A program made the translations under genes and the position numbers. Below the pieces are notes generated by a model. That model made no database searches. It saw only the letters and a program-made list of their open reading frames with translations, and was not told where the DNA came from. From contig LWDH01000044.1 of assembly GCA_002083395.1 (NCBI GenBank), positions 1-30,248 of the forward strand: 30,248 nucleotides of DNA, in the 5' to 3' direction. The DNA is from Proteobacteria bacterium SG_bin4 (lineage in GTDB: Bacteria; Pseudomonadota; Gammaproteobacteria; Burkholderiales; Nitrosomonadaceae). Within the stretch, counting starts at the first letter, position 1, and the number at the start of each line of letters is the position of its first letter. Of this stretch, positions 15,732 through 23,770 are shown in pieces.

Positions 15732-16934
15732 GTGAAAAAATCAATAATATCTGATCTTGGCATTATAAAGCGTGGCAGTCACGAACTATTAGTTGAAACA
15801 GAGCTGGAAAGTAAGCTTATTTCCGGGCATCCGTTACGCGTTAAAGCCGGATTTGATCCGACGGCACCGGATTTACACTTAGGACACACGGTATTAATCA
15901 ACAAGTTACGCCAATTACAAGAAATGGGACACCAAATCCTGTTTTTGATCGGTGACTTTACCGGCATGATCGGCGATCCCAGCGGCAAAAACGCTACGCG
16001 CCCGCCTCTCAGCAGGGAACAAGTCGCGGAAAATGCCAAATCGTACACTGCGCAAGTTTTTAAAATCTTAAAACCGGAGCAAACCGAAGTCGTATTCAAC
16101 TCCACCTGGATGGACAAGCTTAATGCCGCAGATTTAATCAAATTAGCGGCAACGCACACAGTGGCCCGCATGCTGGAGCGTGACGATTTCGACAAGCGTT
16201 ATCGCAGCAACCAAGCCATTGCAATTCATGAATTCCTTTATCCGCTTATCCAGGGATATGACTCCGTTGCGCTCAAAGCCGATCTTGAACTGGGAGGAAC
16301 CGATCAAAAATTCAACTTGCTGATGGGACGGGAACTACAAAAACATTTCGGGCAACCCCAGCAATGTATCCTCACGATGCCATTGCTGGAAGGATTGGAT
16401 GGCGTCAACAAGATGTCCAAATCGCTTAACAATTACGTCGGAATTACCGAAAACCCGAAAGATATTTTCGGGAAACTAATGTCGATATCCGATCAACTAA
16501 TGTGGCGCTATCTGGAATTACTGTCTTTCGAATCACTTCAAACCATTCAGAAATGGCGTGAAGAAGTCGAATCCGGGCGCAACCCCCGAGACATCAAAGT
16601 CAGATTCGCGCAAGAAATTGTGGCGCGATTCCATAGCCAACGCGATGCCGAAGAAGCATTGGCGGATTTTGAAGCACGCTTCAAACACGGTGGAATACCT
16701 GACGAAATCCCGGTAACTCCGATTCAAACATCCGATGCTGAAATTCCGCTGATACAGGTGCTGAAACAAAGCGGATTAACCGCCAGTACCAGCGAAGCAT
16801 TACGCATGATCGATCAAGGCGCAGTAAAACTGGACGGAGAAAAGGTGGAGGATAAATCCATTAAATTAAAAAAAGGGATGACGATTGTCATTCAAGTCGG
16901 CAAACGAAAATTTGCTAAAGTGGTGATTCAATAA
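15732..16934 (+). CDS. tyrS: Tyrosyl-tRNA synthetase
   Basis: A 400-residue class I synthetase that attaches tyrosine to tRNA-Tyr. Motifs: KAGFDPTAPDLHLGHTVL (HIGH-type HLGH at 49-52), the tyrosine pocket region FLIGDFTGMIGDPSGKN, DLELGGTDQKFN, KMSKS (227-231), and a C-terminal S4 RNA-binding domain (SEALRMIDQGAVKLDGEKVEDKS). It belongs to the longer TyrRS form with a compact S4 tail common in proteobacteria. The start is GTG without a visible Shine-Dalgarno. It is followed by a hairpin and the rhlE gene. Confidence 0.97.
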   Translation: MKKSIISDLGIIKRGSHELLVETELESKLISGHPLRVKAGFDPTAPDLHLGHTVLINKLRQLQEMGHQILFLIGDFTGMIGDPSGKNATRPPLSREQVAENAKSYTAQVFKILKPEQTEVVFNSTWMDKLNAADLIKLAATHTVARMLERDDFDKRYRSNQAIAIHEFLYPLIQGYDSVALKADLELGGTDQKFNLLMGRELQKHFGQPQQCILTMPLLEGLDGVNKMSKSLNNYVGITENPKDIFGKLMSISDQLMWRYLELLSFESLQTIQKWREEVESGRNPRDIKVRFAQEIVARFHSQRDAEEALADFEARFKHGGIPDEIPVTPIQTSDAEIPLIQVLKQSGLTASTSEALRMIDQGAVKLDGEKVEDKSIKLKKGMTIVIQVGKRKFAKVVIQ

Positions 16935-17184
16935 ATTGTTTCGTTGCATGAAATCTCATATTCCAGTATACTGCGCGGCCAAAGTTGGTCAGAGAATGTA
17001 ACAGCCGATCAACTTTGTCTGGTTTCATCGTTCCTGACCTCTCTTCAATTTTGTTTCCCGGAAATTGTATATCACCTTGGTTAGCGGCGATGCTTTATTA
17101 ATGCGCTGACAAGGGTACGCTCCCTATTGCTCACGGTACCGTGACCAGGTACGTGCGTTTCATTGTCTTTTTTAGGAAATCAAC
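16935..17184. other. tyrS-rhlE intergenic region
   Basis: A 250-base gap. Near its start is a 10-bp stem with one G-U pair (AAAGTTGGTC 16981-16990 with GATCAACTTT 17007-17016), probably ending tyrS transcription. A 14-bp perfect palindrome, TCACGGTACCGTGA, lies at 17131-17144, 40 bases before the helicase start. AGGA precedes that start by seven bases. No RNA gene is recognised. Confidence 0.5.
17131..17144. promoter_or_regulatory. Perfect palindrome upstream of rhlE
   Basis: TCACGGTACCGTGA is fully self-complementary and sits between the probable promoter zone and the helicase start. A dimeric repressor site is the natural reading; a leader hairpin without a loop is less likely. No matching regulator is known from the window. 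Confidence 0.35.
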
Positions 17185-18582
17185 GTGTCTTTTGAAGATT
17201 TAAACTTACATCCTGCAATACTCAAAGCGATCCAGGAAGCTGGATACACCACCCCGACCCCGATACAGCAACAAGCCATCCCTGAATTAATTACCGGTCA
17301 CGATGTCATGGCTTCCGCCCAAACCGGCACCGGTAAAACAGCAGCCTTCATGCTGCCCGCGTTACACATGCTGGCAACACCTTCGCCCGTCCGCAGCCAC
17401 GGCCCGCGCGTATTAGTCTTGACACCGACACGTGAGCTGGCACTGCAAGTCTCCGACGCCGCCAAAAAATACGGCAAATACCTGAAACGCATCAATGTCG
17501 TCAGTATTCTCGGAGGCATGCCCTATCCGCTGCAAAACCGGTTATTATCGCAGCCGGTTGAAATTCTGGTCGCTACACCAGGGCGTCTGATTGATCATAT
17601 ACAACGTGGCCGTATCGATTTCAAACGCTTGCAGATGATGGTATTGGACGAAGCCGACCGGATGCTGGACATGGGTTTTATCGAAGATGTCGAAACCATC
17701 GCAGCCGCAACACCGGACACACGTCAAACGCTACTGTTCTCCGCCACGCTCGACAGCGCCATCGACAAAGTCGCTGCGAAACTGTTAAAAACGCCCAAGC
17801 GCATACAAGTCGCATCACCCAAGTCCAAGCTGGACAATATCGAACAACGATTGCATTACGCCGACGATATGTCCCACAAAAATCGTCTGCTTGATCATGT
17901 ATTGCGTGACGAATCGTTAAAGCAAGCGATCGTATTTACTGCCACCAAACGAGATGCCGACACTCTGGCGGATAACCTGCATGCACAAGGCTTTGCCGCT
18001 GCTGCTTTGCATGGCGACATGAATCAACGCGAACGTAATCGCACGCTCACCCGGTTACGTAACGGCGGTTTGCGCGTGCTGGTGGCAACCGATGTAGCCG
18101 CCCGCGGCATCGACGTTGCCGACATCACACATGTCATCAATTTTGATCTGCCCAAATTCGCCGAGGATTATGTGCACCGCATTGGCCGTACCGGCCGCGC
18201 TGGTGCAACGGGAACGGCCGTTTCATTCGCCTCGACCAAAGACAGTCTCCACTTGTCCAGAATCGAACGTTATACCGGTCAGCGCATTACCTCGCACATC
18301 ATTCCCGGCTTGGAGCCGCGCATAAAACCCCGCTTTCATAATAACAACTCCAAGAGCGCACCGAGTGTGACGCAAAAACGCAAACGAGCGCCTTTTGCTG
18401 GTCACGACAATCGCCCCGGATTAGGCGCGGCGGCGCAAACTCATGAACCAGGAAGAAACCGCAACAGCCAGCGCGGCAGATCTTTCGATGACAACCGCGC
18501 ATTCGGAAACAGCAATCGTGGCGGCGCTTTCCGGAGTAATAATGGAAATAAAGCCGGCTACCAGTTTGCGCGTACTAAGTAA
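17185..18582 (+). CDS. rhlE: DEAD-box RNA helicase, RhlE type
   Basis: A 465-residue ATP-dependent RNA helicase, probably acting on ribosome assembly or RNA decay, often cold-induced. Motifs in order: Q motif PTPIQQQAIP (25-34), AQTGTGKT (45-52), PTRELALQ (81-88), TPGR (131-134), DEAD (155-158), SAT (186-188), then VFTATKRDAD, ATDVAARGID and HRIGRTGR. The last ~85 residues are basic, Asn/Arg/Gly-rich and low in complexity, a usual RNA-binding tail. It starts at GTG 17185 with AGGA seven bases before. RhlE is preferred over RhlB/SrmB/DeaD by length, core similarity and tail, but paralogues are hard to separate by eye. Confidence 0.9.
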   Translation: MSFEDLNLHPAILKAIQEAGYTTPTPIQQQAIPELITGHDVMASAQTGTGKTAAFMLPALHMLATPSPVRSHGPRVLVLTPTRELALQVSDAAKKYGKYLKRINVVSILGGMPYPLQNRLLSQPVEILVATPGRLIDHIQRGRIDFKRLQMMVLDEADRMLDMGFIEDVETIAAATPDTRQTLLFSATLDSAIDKVAAKLLKTPKRIQVASPKSKLDNIEQRLHYADDMSHKNRLLDHVLRDESLKQAIVFTATKRDADTLADNLHAQGFAAAALHGDMNQRERNRTLTRLRNGGLRVLVATDVAARGIDVADITHVINFDLPKFAEDYVHRIGRTGRAGATGTAVSFASTKDSLHLSRIERYTGQRITSHIIPGLEPRIKPRFHNNNSKSAPSVTQKRKRAPFAGHDNRPGLGAAAQTHEPGRNRNSQRGRSFDDNRAFGNSNRGGAFRSNNGNKAGYQFARTK

Positions 18583-18592
18583 TCACTTCTAA

Positions 18593-18628
18593 AGTTGCTT
18601 TGCTCCAGAAAAGTGGAGCAAAGCAACT
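18593..18628. terminator. 15-bp perfect hairpin after rhlE
   Basis: AGTTGCTTTGCTCCA (18593-18607) and TGGAGCAAAGCAACT (18614-18628) are exact complements around GAAAAG. It begins 11 bases after the rhlE stop, so a terminator role is likely, but no T-run follows. It also marks the left edge of the hicAB island. Confidence 0.6.
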
Positions 18629-18670
18629 CATCAAAACAAACTTTTCCTTCACATCACTCTCTTTTCATAG

Positions 18671-18685
18671 TGTGTATACTACACA
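18671..18685 (+). promoter_or_regulatory. hicA -10 box inside an inverted repeat
   Basis: TGTGTA-TAC-TACACA is a perfect inverted repeat whose last base is the A of the first possible hicA ATG. It contains TATACT (18675-18680), a good -10 hexamer. A start point 6-8 bases on would fall at the ATG, giving a leaderless or nearly leaderless message. HicB-type antitoxins bind such repeats to repress their own operon, so this is the likely operator. No clear -35 is seen. Confidence 0.5.
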
Positions 18686-18870
18686 TGATGAATAGCACAG
18701 AAATTATCAAGCAGCTCGAAAAAGCAGGATGGGTTTTGCGGAGTGTTAAAGGGTCCCACCATATTTACACACACCCAATCCGGAATGGCCACATTACCGT
18801 TCCTCATCCGAAAAAAGATTTAGGTATTGGACTTGTTAACAAACTATTGAAGCAAGCCGGATTGAAATAA
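18685..18870 (+). CDS. hicA: HicA toxin (mRNA interferase)
   Basis: A 61-residue dsRBD-like toxin that cleaves mRNA and halts translation when free. The family pattern is complete: an N-terminal IIKQLEKAGWVLRSVKGSHHIYTHP containing the catalytic His in GSHH, then GHITVPHPKKDLGIGLVNKLLKQAGLK. The start is the ATG at 18685 or its neighbour at 18688. There is no Shine-Dalgarno; the operator/-10 element runs into the start, so expression is probably weak. hicB follows 10 bases later, the standard toxin-first order. Confidence 0.9.
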   Translation: MMNSTEIIKQLEKAGWVLRSVKGSHHIYTHPIRNGHITVPHPKKDLGIGLVNKLLKQAGLK

Positions 18871-18880
18871 AGGAATAAAA

Positions 18881-19285
18881 ATGAGATTTACTATTGTGAT
18901 TGAACCGGGAAATGAAAAACATGCTTTCGGTGTAGTGGTTCCCGATTTACCCGGGTGTTTCTCAGCGGGAGATACACTGGACGAAGCCATCGACAACGCC
19001 AAAGAAGCTATTGAACTATGGCTGGAGGAAACAATCGATAGCGGAGGCGCCATACCCGAACCTCGCACCATCGCTGAACATCAATCCAATCCAGAATACT
19101 CCGGCTGGATATGGGCGATTGTTACAATTGATTTATCCGAATTGTCGGATAAAGTGGAGAGAGTCAACATTACGCTTCCTGCCCGTGTATTACGCCGTAT
19201 CGATGCAGCAGCAAAAGCAGCCGGAGAATCCCGTTCAGGGTTTATTGCCCGCCGGACTCTGCAGGAGAATGTGCATTTGGGTTGA
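18881..19285 (+). CDS. hicB: HicB antitoxin
   Basis: A 134-residue antitoxin. The N-terminal partial-RNase-H-fold domain that binds HicA reads AFGVVVPDLPGCFSAGDTLDEAIDNAKEAIELWLEE. The C-terminus is a ribbon-helix-helix DNA-binding domain (VNITLPARVLRRIDAAAKAAGESRSGFIAR), so operon autorepression is expected. It is preceded by an excellent AAGGA ribosome site, unlike hicA, which would keep antitoxin in excess. Eight bases separate its stop from the DUF2971 gene. Confidence 0.93.
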   Translation: MRFTIVIEPGNEKHAFGVVVPDLPGCFSAGDTLDEAIDNAKEAIELWLEETIDSGGAIPEPRTIAEHQSNPEYSGWIWAIVTIDLSELSDKVERVNITLPARVLRRIDAAAKAAGESRSGFIARRTLQENVHLG

Positions 19286-19293
19286 TGCTATAA

Positions 19294-19923
19294 ATGCTTT
19301 TATATCACTTCATCAATGCACAATATGGGATCGAAGCACTGCGAAATCGTCGTTTAAAAATCTCACGGATTATGGAATTGAACGACCCATTTGAGTTTCT
19401 TGCCGTTGATTTATCTGATCAAGGTTTTCGAAAAGTTATGGAAAAGACAAAGTCAAAGATTTCTAAAACCAACGGTATTCTTTGCTTTTGCAAGACGTGG
19501 ACACACCCAATTCTTTGGGGACATTATGCAGACAAACACAAAGGTATTTGCCTTGGATTCGAAGTGGCTTCCACTCTTATTAATGAGATTGAATACGTCC
19601 CTCAACGGTTTAACAAACCGGATGTATTAGATGAGGCATTCATGAAGAAGCTTCTACTAACAAAATTTTGTCACTGGGAATACGAACAGGAATATCGCGT
19701 TTACGTTGGATTAACCGACGAAACGGATGGATTATATTTTGCCGACTTTTCCGAGAATCTCTCGTTAAAATCCGTCATAGTCGGAGCTCAGTCAGAAATT
19801 ACACGCGCCGAGATTTCGCAGGCGCTTGGAAGTTTAAGAGAGAACGTGGAAGCATTCAAAGCCAGGGCGGAGTTTAAGTCATTTAAGGTAGAGAGGGACG
19901 AGAATGAATCAATGTGGATCTAA
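19294..19923 (+). CDS. DUF2971 family protein
   Basis: A 209-residue protein of unknown biochemical function. Family-typical blocks are YHFINAQYGIEALRNRRLKISR followed by MELNDPFEF, GILCFCKTWTHPILWGHYADKHKGICLGFEV and FCHWEYEQEYRVYV, then KSVIVGAQSEI. No signal peptide or membrane segment is seen, so it is cytoplasmic. DUF2971 genes are often found among mobile or defence genes (recalled). The conserved aromatic, His and Glu residues suggest an enzyme, but no reaction is established. It starts 8 bases after hicB with no strong ribosome site, so it probably shares the hicAB transcript. Confidence 0.8.
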   Translation: MLLYHFINAQYGIEALRNRRLKISRIMELNDPFEFLAVDLSDQGFRKVMEKTKSKISKTNGILCFCKTWTHPILWGHYADKHKGICLGFEVASTLINEIEYVPQRFNKPDVLDEAFMKKLLLTKFCHWEYEQEYRVYVGLTDETDGLYFADFSENLSLKSVIVGAQSEITRAEISQALGSLRENVEAFKARAEFKSFKVERDENESMWI

Positions 19924-19991
19924 CCAATGACGCAACAAAGCAAAGTGAAGTAGAAATTTTATTACCGGATAAGAATTGCAGTGTATTTTGC

Positions 19992-20777
19992 TTATTCGTT
20001 CTCTACCAACCTTCGCTCCCGCAACATCCGAACGATCCAGTATGCCGCATACGCGGCAATCAAATGCTTGAGCGTATGGCCGCTGACCCAGCCGCTTGTC
20101 CAAGCAAAGATTTGCGCATCGAGTATCTCAAGCAACTTTGCGATTGCGTAAAGTGCAATCACTTGAAACACCGTATTGCCATGACTGTAACGCGATGGAC
20201 AGCAAAGGCTGATCCATGCCATCAGCAGGATCGGATAAAACTGCATCACTAGGTAAAAATTCAGATTGCCGGCACCTTGAGTTTCGCTCCAGTACCAATA
20301 CAACACACTTAAAATCGCCAGCGCAACAAGCAACGGTAAAGCTGCCAAACCGGCGGTTATATCCACGCGATCGACCAGTGTCGCCGCCAGCAGCGCAGCA
20401 ATCGCTATGACGATGGGTAACCGGTCCCACAGTAAATGATCGATGTCCGGTGTCCAATGATAATAAATCGATCCAAATGCAACTGAAGCGACACTGAAAA
20501 ACAGCACCCAGTACGGCCAGCTTTCCCGGCGATCTTGGAACACCGATTGCGTTGAATTCCGATGAATTCGCCATAGAAACAGCAAACCGGCGCCGCCACT
20601 CACCAAAAACGCCAGATTGGATACCACATCGTTGAAATTCGGGATACCAAGAAAATGGCGCTGATCAGCAAAAAAATGATACTCCGCCGGCTGCGCGACC
20701 GGCGGCAAGACGATGGCTGCGATAGCGACCAGAATCGTTATCCCTGTCAGCAACCAAAGGTGATGATAGGTTTTCAT
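19992..20777 (-). CDS. CREST superfamily (alkaline ceramidase-like) membrane hydrolase
   Basis: A 261-residue polytopic protein with about seven hydrophobic segments. The CREST signature is present: Ser/His/Asp in FGSIYYHWTPDIDHLLWDRLP and the C-terminal HTLKHLIAAYAAYW with two His four apart. In alkaline ceramidases and related receptors these Ser, Asp and three His form the zinc hydrolase site in the membrane. The substrate in this organism is unknown: a long-chain amide lipid is possible, but ceramide should not be assumed. The start is an ATG at 20777, 28 bases after radA. The gap can fold a small ACCGA/TCGGT hairpin. It probably ends the rfbA-rfbC-radA transcript. Confidence 0.82.
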   Translation of the reverse strand: MKTYHHLWLLTGITILVAIAAIVLPPVAQPAEYHFFADQRHFLGIPNFNDVVSNLAFLVSGGAGLLFLWRIHRNSTQSVFQDRRESWPYWVLFFSVASVAFGSIYYHWTPDIDHLLWDRLPIVIAIAALLAATLVDRVDITAGLAALPLLVALAILSVLYWYWSETQGAGNLNFYLVMQFYPILLMAWISLCCPSRYSHGNTVFQVIALYAIAKLLEILDAQIFAWTSGWVSGHTLKHLIAAYAAYWIVRMLRERRLVENE

Positions 20778-20805
20778 TCGTCCGCACCGATTTTTTCGGT
20801 CTTTA

Positions 20806-22155
20806 TCAATGCATGTGCATAACCGCGTCTTTGAGTCGCGCCACCGGAATAATAGTCATGCCGTCAATGGTTTGCTTGGGCTTGTTAGCCAGTGGAATGA
20901 TAGCTTGTTTGAAACCCAGTTTGGCAGCTTCTTTCAGCCGTTCCTGTCCGCGTTGCACCGGGCGGATTTCGCCTGCCAAACCGACTTCACCGATGACAAT
21001 CATTTTTTCCGCCAATGGTTTATTTTTCAATGACGAAACAACGGCCAGCAGAATGGCCAGGTCGGCGCCGGGTTCGGTGATTTTGACACCGCCCACGGCG
21101 TTGATGAATACATCTTGATCGTAACATGGGATACCGGCGTGACGGTGCAACACCGCCAACAACATCGCCAGCCGGTTCTGTTCCAGACCGACACATAACC
21201 GGCGCGGATTCGGTGAACGCGCTTCGTCAACCAGCGCCTGAATTTCCACCAGCAGCGGACGCGTCCCCTCTTGTGTAACCATGATGCACGATCCAGGCAC
21301 TTGCGCATCGTGATGCGACAAAAACAAAGCCGATGGATTTTTGACTTCGCGCAGCCCTTTCTCGCTCATTGCAAACACGCCCAATTCATTGACTGCACCG
21401 AAGCGATTCTTGAACGCACGAATCATGCGGAAAGAGGAATGCATGTCGCCTTCGAAATACAATACGGTGTCGACCATGTGCTCCAGCACGCGCGGCCCCG
21501 CCAATGCGCCTTCCTTGGTGACATGACCGACCAGAATAATACAGGTACCGCTTGACTTGGCCAGGCGCGTCAACTGCGCTGCACATTCGCGTACTTGCGC
21601 GACCGAACCCGGCGCGGATTGTAAAACTTCCGAATAAACCGTTTGAATCGAATCGATCACGGCAACGGTCGGCTTACGCTTTGCCAGCACCGCTTGAATT
21701 TTCTCCAGCTGAATTTCCGCATACAAATCTACGGAATGCACATCCAACGCCAGGCGCTTGGCGCGCAAAGCCACCTGCTGCGCCGATTCTTCACCGCTGA
21801 CATACAAAACGGCATGCTGTGTCGACATGTACGATAATGCTTGCAGCAACAAAGTCGATTTGCCGATGCCAGGATCACCGCCCAGCAGCACTACCCCGCC
21901 CCGCACCATGCCGCCGCCCAGCACCCGATCCAGTTCCTCGATCCCCGTGGGATAGCGCGGTTCTTCCCGCGCCTCGATCATGCTCAAATTCTGCACTTCC
22001 CCGGATTCAGATACCGGACTGAAACGCGATACCGTTTTTTCCGCGATCGTTTCAACCAAAGTATTCCATGCCTGACAATGCGGGCACTGGCCTTGCCATT
22101 TCAGGGTTTGGCCGCCGCATTCAGTGCAGGAATAAATGGTTTTCTGCTTGGCCAT
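20806..22155 (-). CDS. radA: DNA repair protein RadA
   Basis: A 449-residue RecA-like branch-migration helicase for recombinational repair. It has an N-terminal C4 zinc finger (Cys10, Cys13, Cys24, Cys27 in CTEC and CPHC), Walker A GGDPGIGKST (92-101), the RadA-specific KNRFG (249-253) and a C-terminal Lon-protease-like domain (VGEVGLAGEIRPVQRGQERLKEA) used for oligomerisation. It begins 11 bases after the rfbC stop with no clear Shine-Dalgarno, so it is co-transcribed with the dTDP-sugar genes, an unrelated function. Confidence 0.97.
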   Translation of the reverse strand: MAKQKTIYSCTECGGQTLKWQGQCPHCQAWNTLVETIAEKTVSRFSPVSESGEVQNLSMIEAREEPRYPTGIEELDRVLGGGMVRGGVVLLGGDPGIGKSTLLLQALSYMSTQHAVLYVSGEESAQQVALRAKRLALDVHSVDLYAEIQLEKIQAVLAKRKPTVAVIDSIQTVYSEVLQSAPGSVAQVRECAAQLTRLAKSSGTCIILVGHVTKEGALAGPRVLEHMVDTVLYFEGDMHSSFRMIRAFKNRFGAVNELGVFAMSEKGLREVKNPSALFLSHHDAQVPGSCIMVTQEGTRPLLVEIQALVDEARSPNPRRLCVGLEQNRLAMLLAVLHRHAGIPCYDQDVFINAVGGVKITEPGADLAILLAVVSSLKNKPLAEKMIVIGEVGLAGEIRPVQRGQERLKEAAKLGFKQAIIPLANKPKQTIDGMTIIPVARLKDAVMHMH

Positions 22156-22166
22156 AGCGATGGTTG

Positions 22167-22712
22167 CTAATCGTAGACTTCCGCCTCATTGAATCGGACA
22201 CCTTGCGCATCCTTAGCGGAGAGAATGGGTGCTGCGCTCAGCGGCCAGTCGATCGCTAAATCCGGATCATTCCAGGCAATGCAGCGCTCATGTTCCGGCG
22301 ACCAATAATCGGTGGTTTTATACAATAACTCAGCGGTTTCAGACAACACCGCAAATCCATGCGCAAAACCGGGCGGTATCCATAATTGTTTTTTGTTGGC
22401 GGCGCTCAATACATCGCCGACCCACTGCCCAAAGGTTGGTGACGATCGGCGCAAATCGACCGCAACATCAAACACTTCTCCTACAACCACACGCACCATT
22501 TTTCCTTGCGCATGCTTGATTTGGTAATGCAAACCGCGCAACACATGCCGTACCGACTGCGAATGATTGCTTTGCACGAAACTGACCGGTTCTCCGGCTA
22601 TGGCTTCAAATTCCCGCTGATTGAAGCTCTCAAAAAAATAACCGCGGTTGTCGCTGAATACACGGGGTTCCAGCATAATGATATCGGGAATTGCCAAACG
22701 ACTTGATTTCAT
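22167..22712 (-). CDS. rfbC: dTDP-4-dehydrorhamnose 3,5-epimerase
   Basis: A 181-residue cupin-fold epimerase of dTDP-L-rhamnose synthesis. The catalytic His is in RGLHYQ (His62), Lys71 follows in QGKMVRV, and WIPPGFAHGF and the AELLYKTTDYWSPEHERCIAWNDP substrate loop are present. GAGG lies upstream of the ATG at 22712. It is second in the leftward cluster after rfbA. rfbB and rfbD, the other two steps, are not in the window, so the pathway must be completed elsewhere. Confidence 0.96.
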   Translation of the reverse strand: MKSSRLAIPDIIMLEPRVFSDNRGYFFESFNQREFEAIAGEPVSFVQSNHSQSVRHVLRGLHYQIKHAQGKMVRVVVGEVFDVAVDLRRSSPTFGQWVGDVLSAANKKQLWIPPGFAHGFAVLSETAELLYKTTDYWSPEHERCIAWNDPDLAIDWPLSAAPILSAKDAQGVRFNEAEVYD

Positions 22713-22742
22713 ACCTGATAGCCTCTAACACTCAAAATGCGA

Positions 22743-23627
22743 TTAAAAACCACGTTTCAACACTTGCAGCAAATATTGCCCATAGCCGTTTTTTGCTAAC
22801 GGTAATGCCAGCCGCTCGAGCTGTTGAGCATCAATCCATCCTTGAAAGTACGCGACTTCTTCAGGACAGGATATCTTCAAACCTTGCCGGTGTTCGATTG
22901 TGGCGACAAACTGACTCGCATCCAGCAGCGATTCATGCGTACCGGTATCCAGCCAGGCATATCCACGCCTCATGATTTCCACATTGAGCGTTGCATGTTC
23001 CAGGTAAATCCGGTTCAAGTCGGTAATTTCCAGTTCGTTGCGCGCCGACGGTTTCAGTTGCTTGGCATAAGCGACAACATTGCTGTCATAAAAATATAAA
23101 CCGGTGACTGCAAAATTAGATTTCGGCTGCGCGGGTTTTTCCTCCAGACTCATCACCCTGCCCGTGGAATCGAATTCAACGACGCCATAACGCTTCGGAT
23201 CGTGCACATGGTAAGCAAAAACACTGGCTCCTGTGGTGCGTTTCATGGCATTGAACAATAACTGCTGAAAATCGTGCCCATAAAAAATATTATCACCCAG
23301 GACCAATGCCGAAAGATCGTTACCGATAAACGATTCGCCGATTAAAAAAGCCTGCGCCAGGCCATCGGGGGAAGGCTGTTTCGCGTAAGATATATTCAAT
23401 CCCCACTGATTGCCGTCTAGTAATAATTCTTGAAAACTGCCGATATCGCGCGGCGTTGAAATCACCAGAATTTCCTGAATTCCCGCCAGCATCAATGTGC
23501 TGAGCGGGTAATAAATCATCGGCTTGTCAAATACCGGCAGCAATTGTTTCGATATGGTCTGCGTTACCGGATAAAGCCGGGTGCCAGAACCGCCCGCAAG
23601 GATAATGCCTTTTCGTCGTGGAAGCAT
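22743..23627 (-). CDS. rfbA: Glucose-1-phosphate thymidylyltransferase
   Basis: A 294-residue nucleotidyltransferase that makes dTDP-glucose from glucose-1-phosphate and dTTP. It has the N-terminal nucleotide site GIILAGGSGTRLYPVT, DKPMIYYPLSTLMLAGI, ALVLGDNIFYGHDF, VVEFDSTGRVMSLEEKP and GYAWLDTGTHESLLDAS. The length is normal. AAGGAG lies about 13 bases before the ATG, a wide spacing. It is the first gene of the leftward cluster and diverges from the degenerate ABC gene across 143 bases. Confidence 0.96.
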   Translation of the reverse strand: MLPRRKGIILAGGSGTRLYPVTQTISKQLLPVFDKPMIYYPLSTLMLAGIQEILVISTPRDIGSFQELLLDGNQWGLNISYAKQPSPDGLAQAFLIGESFIGNDLSALVLGDNIFYGHDFQQLLFNAMKRTTGASVFAYHVHDPKRYGVVEFDSTGRVMSLEEKPAQPKSNFAVTGLYFYDSNVVAYAKQLKPSARNELEITDLNRIYLEHATLNVEIMRRGYAWLDTGTHESLLDASQFVATIEHRQGLKISCPEEVAYFQGWIDAQQLERLALPLAKNGYGQYLLQVLKRGF

Positions 23628-23770
23628 GGATATAGAATGACTCCTTAATAGAAAACCGGATAAAGCCGGATCAATTCACGATAAACAATAGCGATTGTAC
23701 TATATCTATACCGCGCGCCCGACGATCGCGCACTGCGTTACCGGCGGAATGTTGATGTAAAATACTGAGT

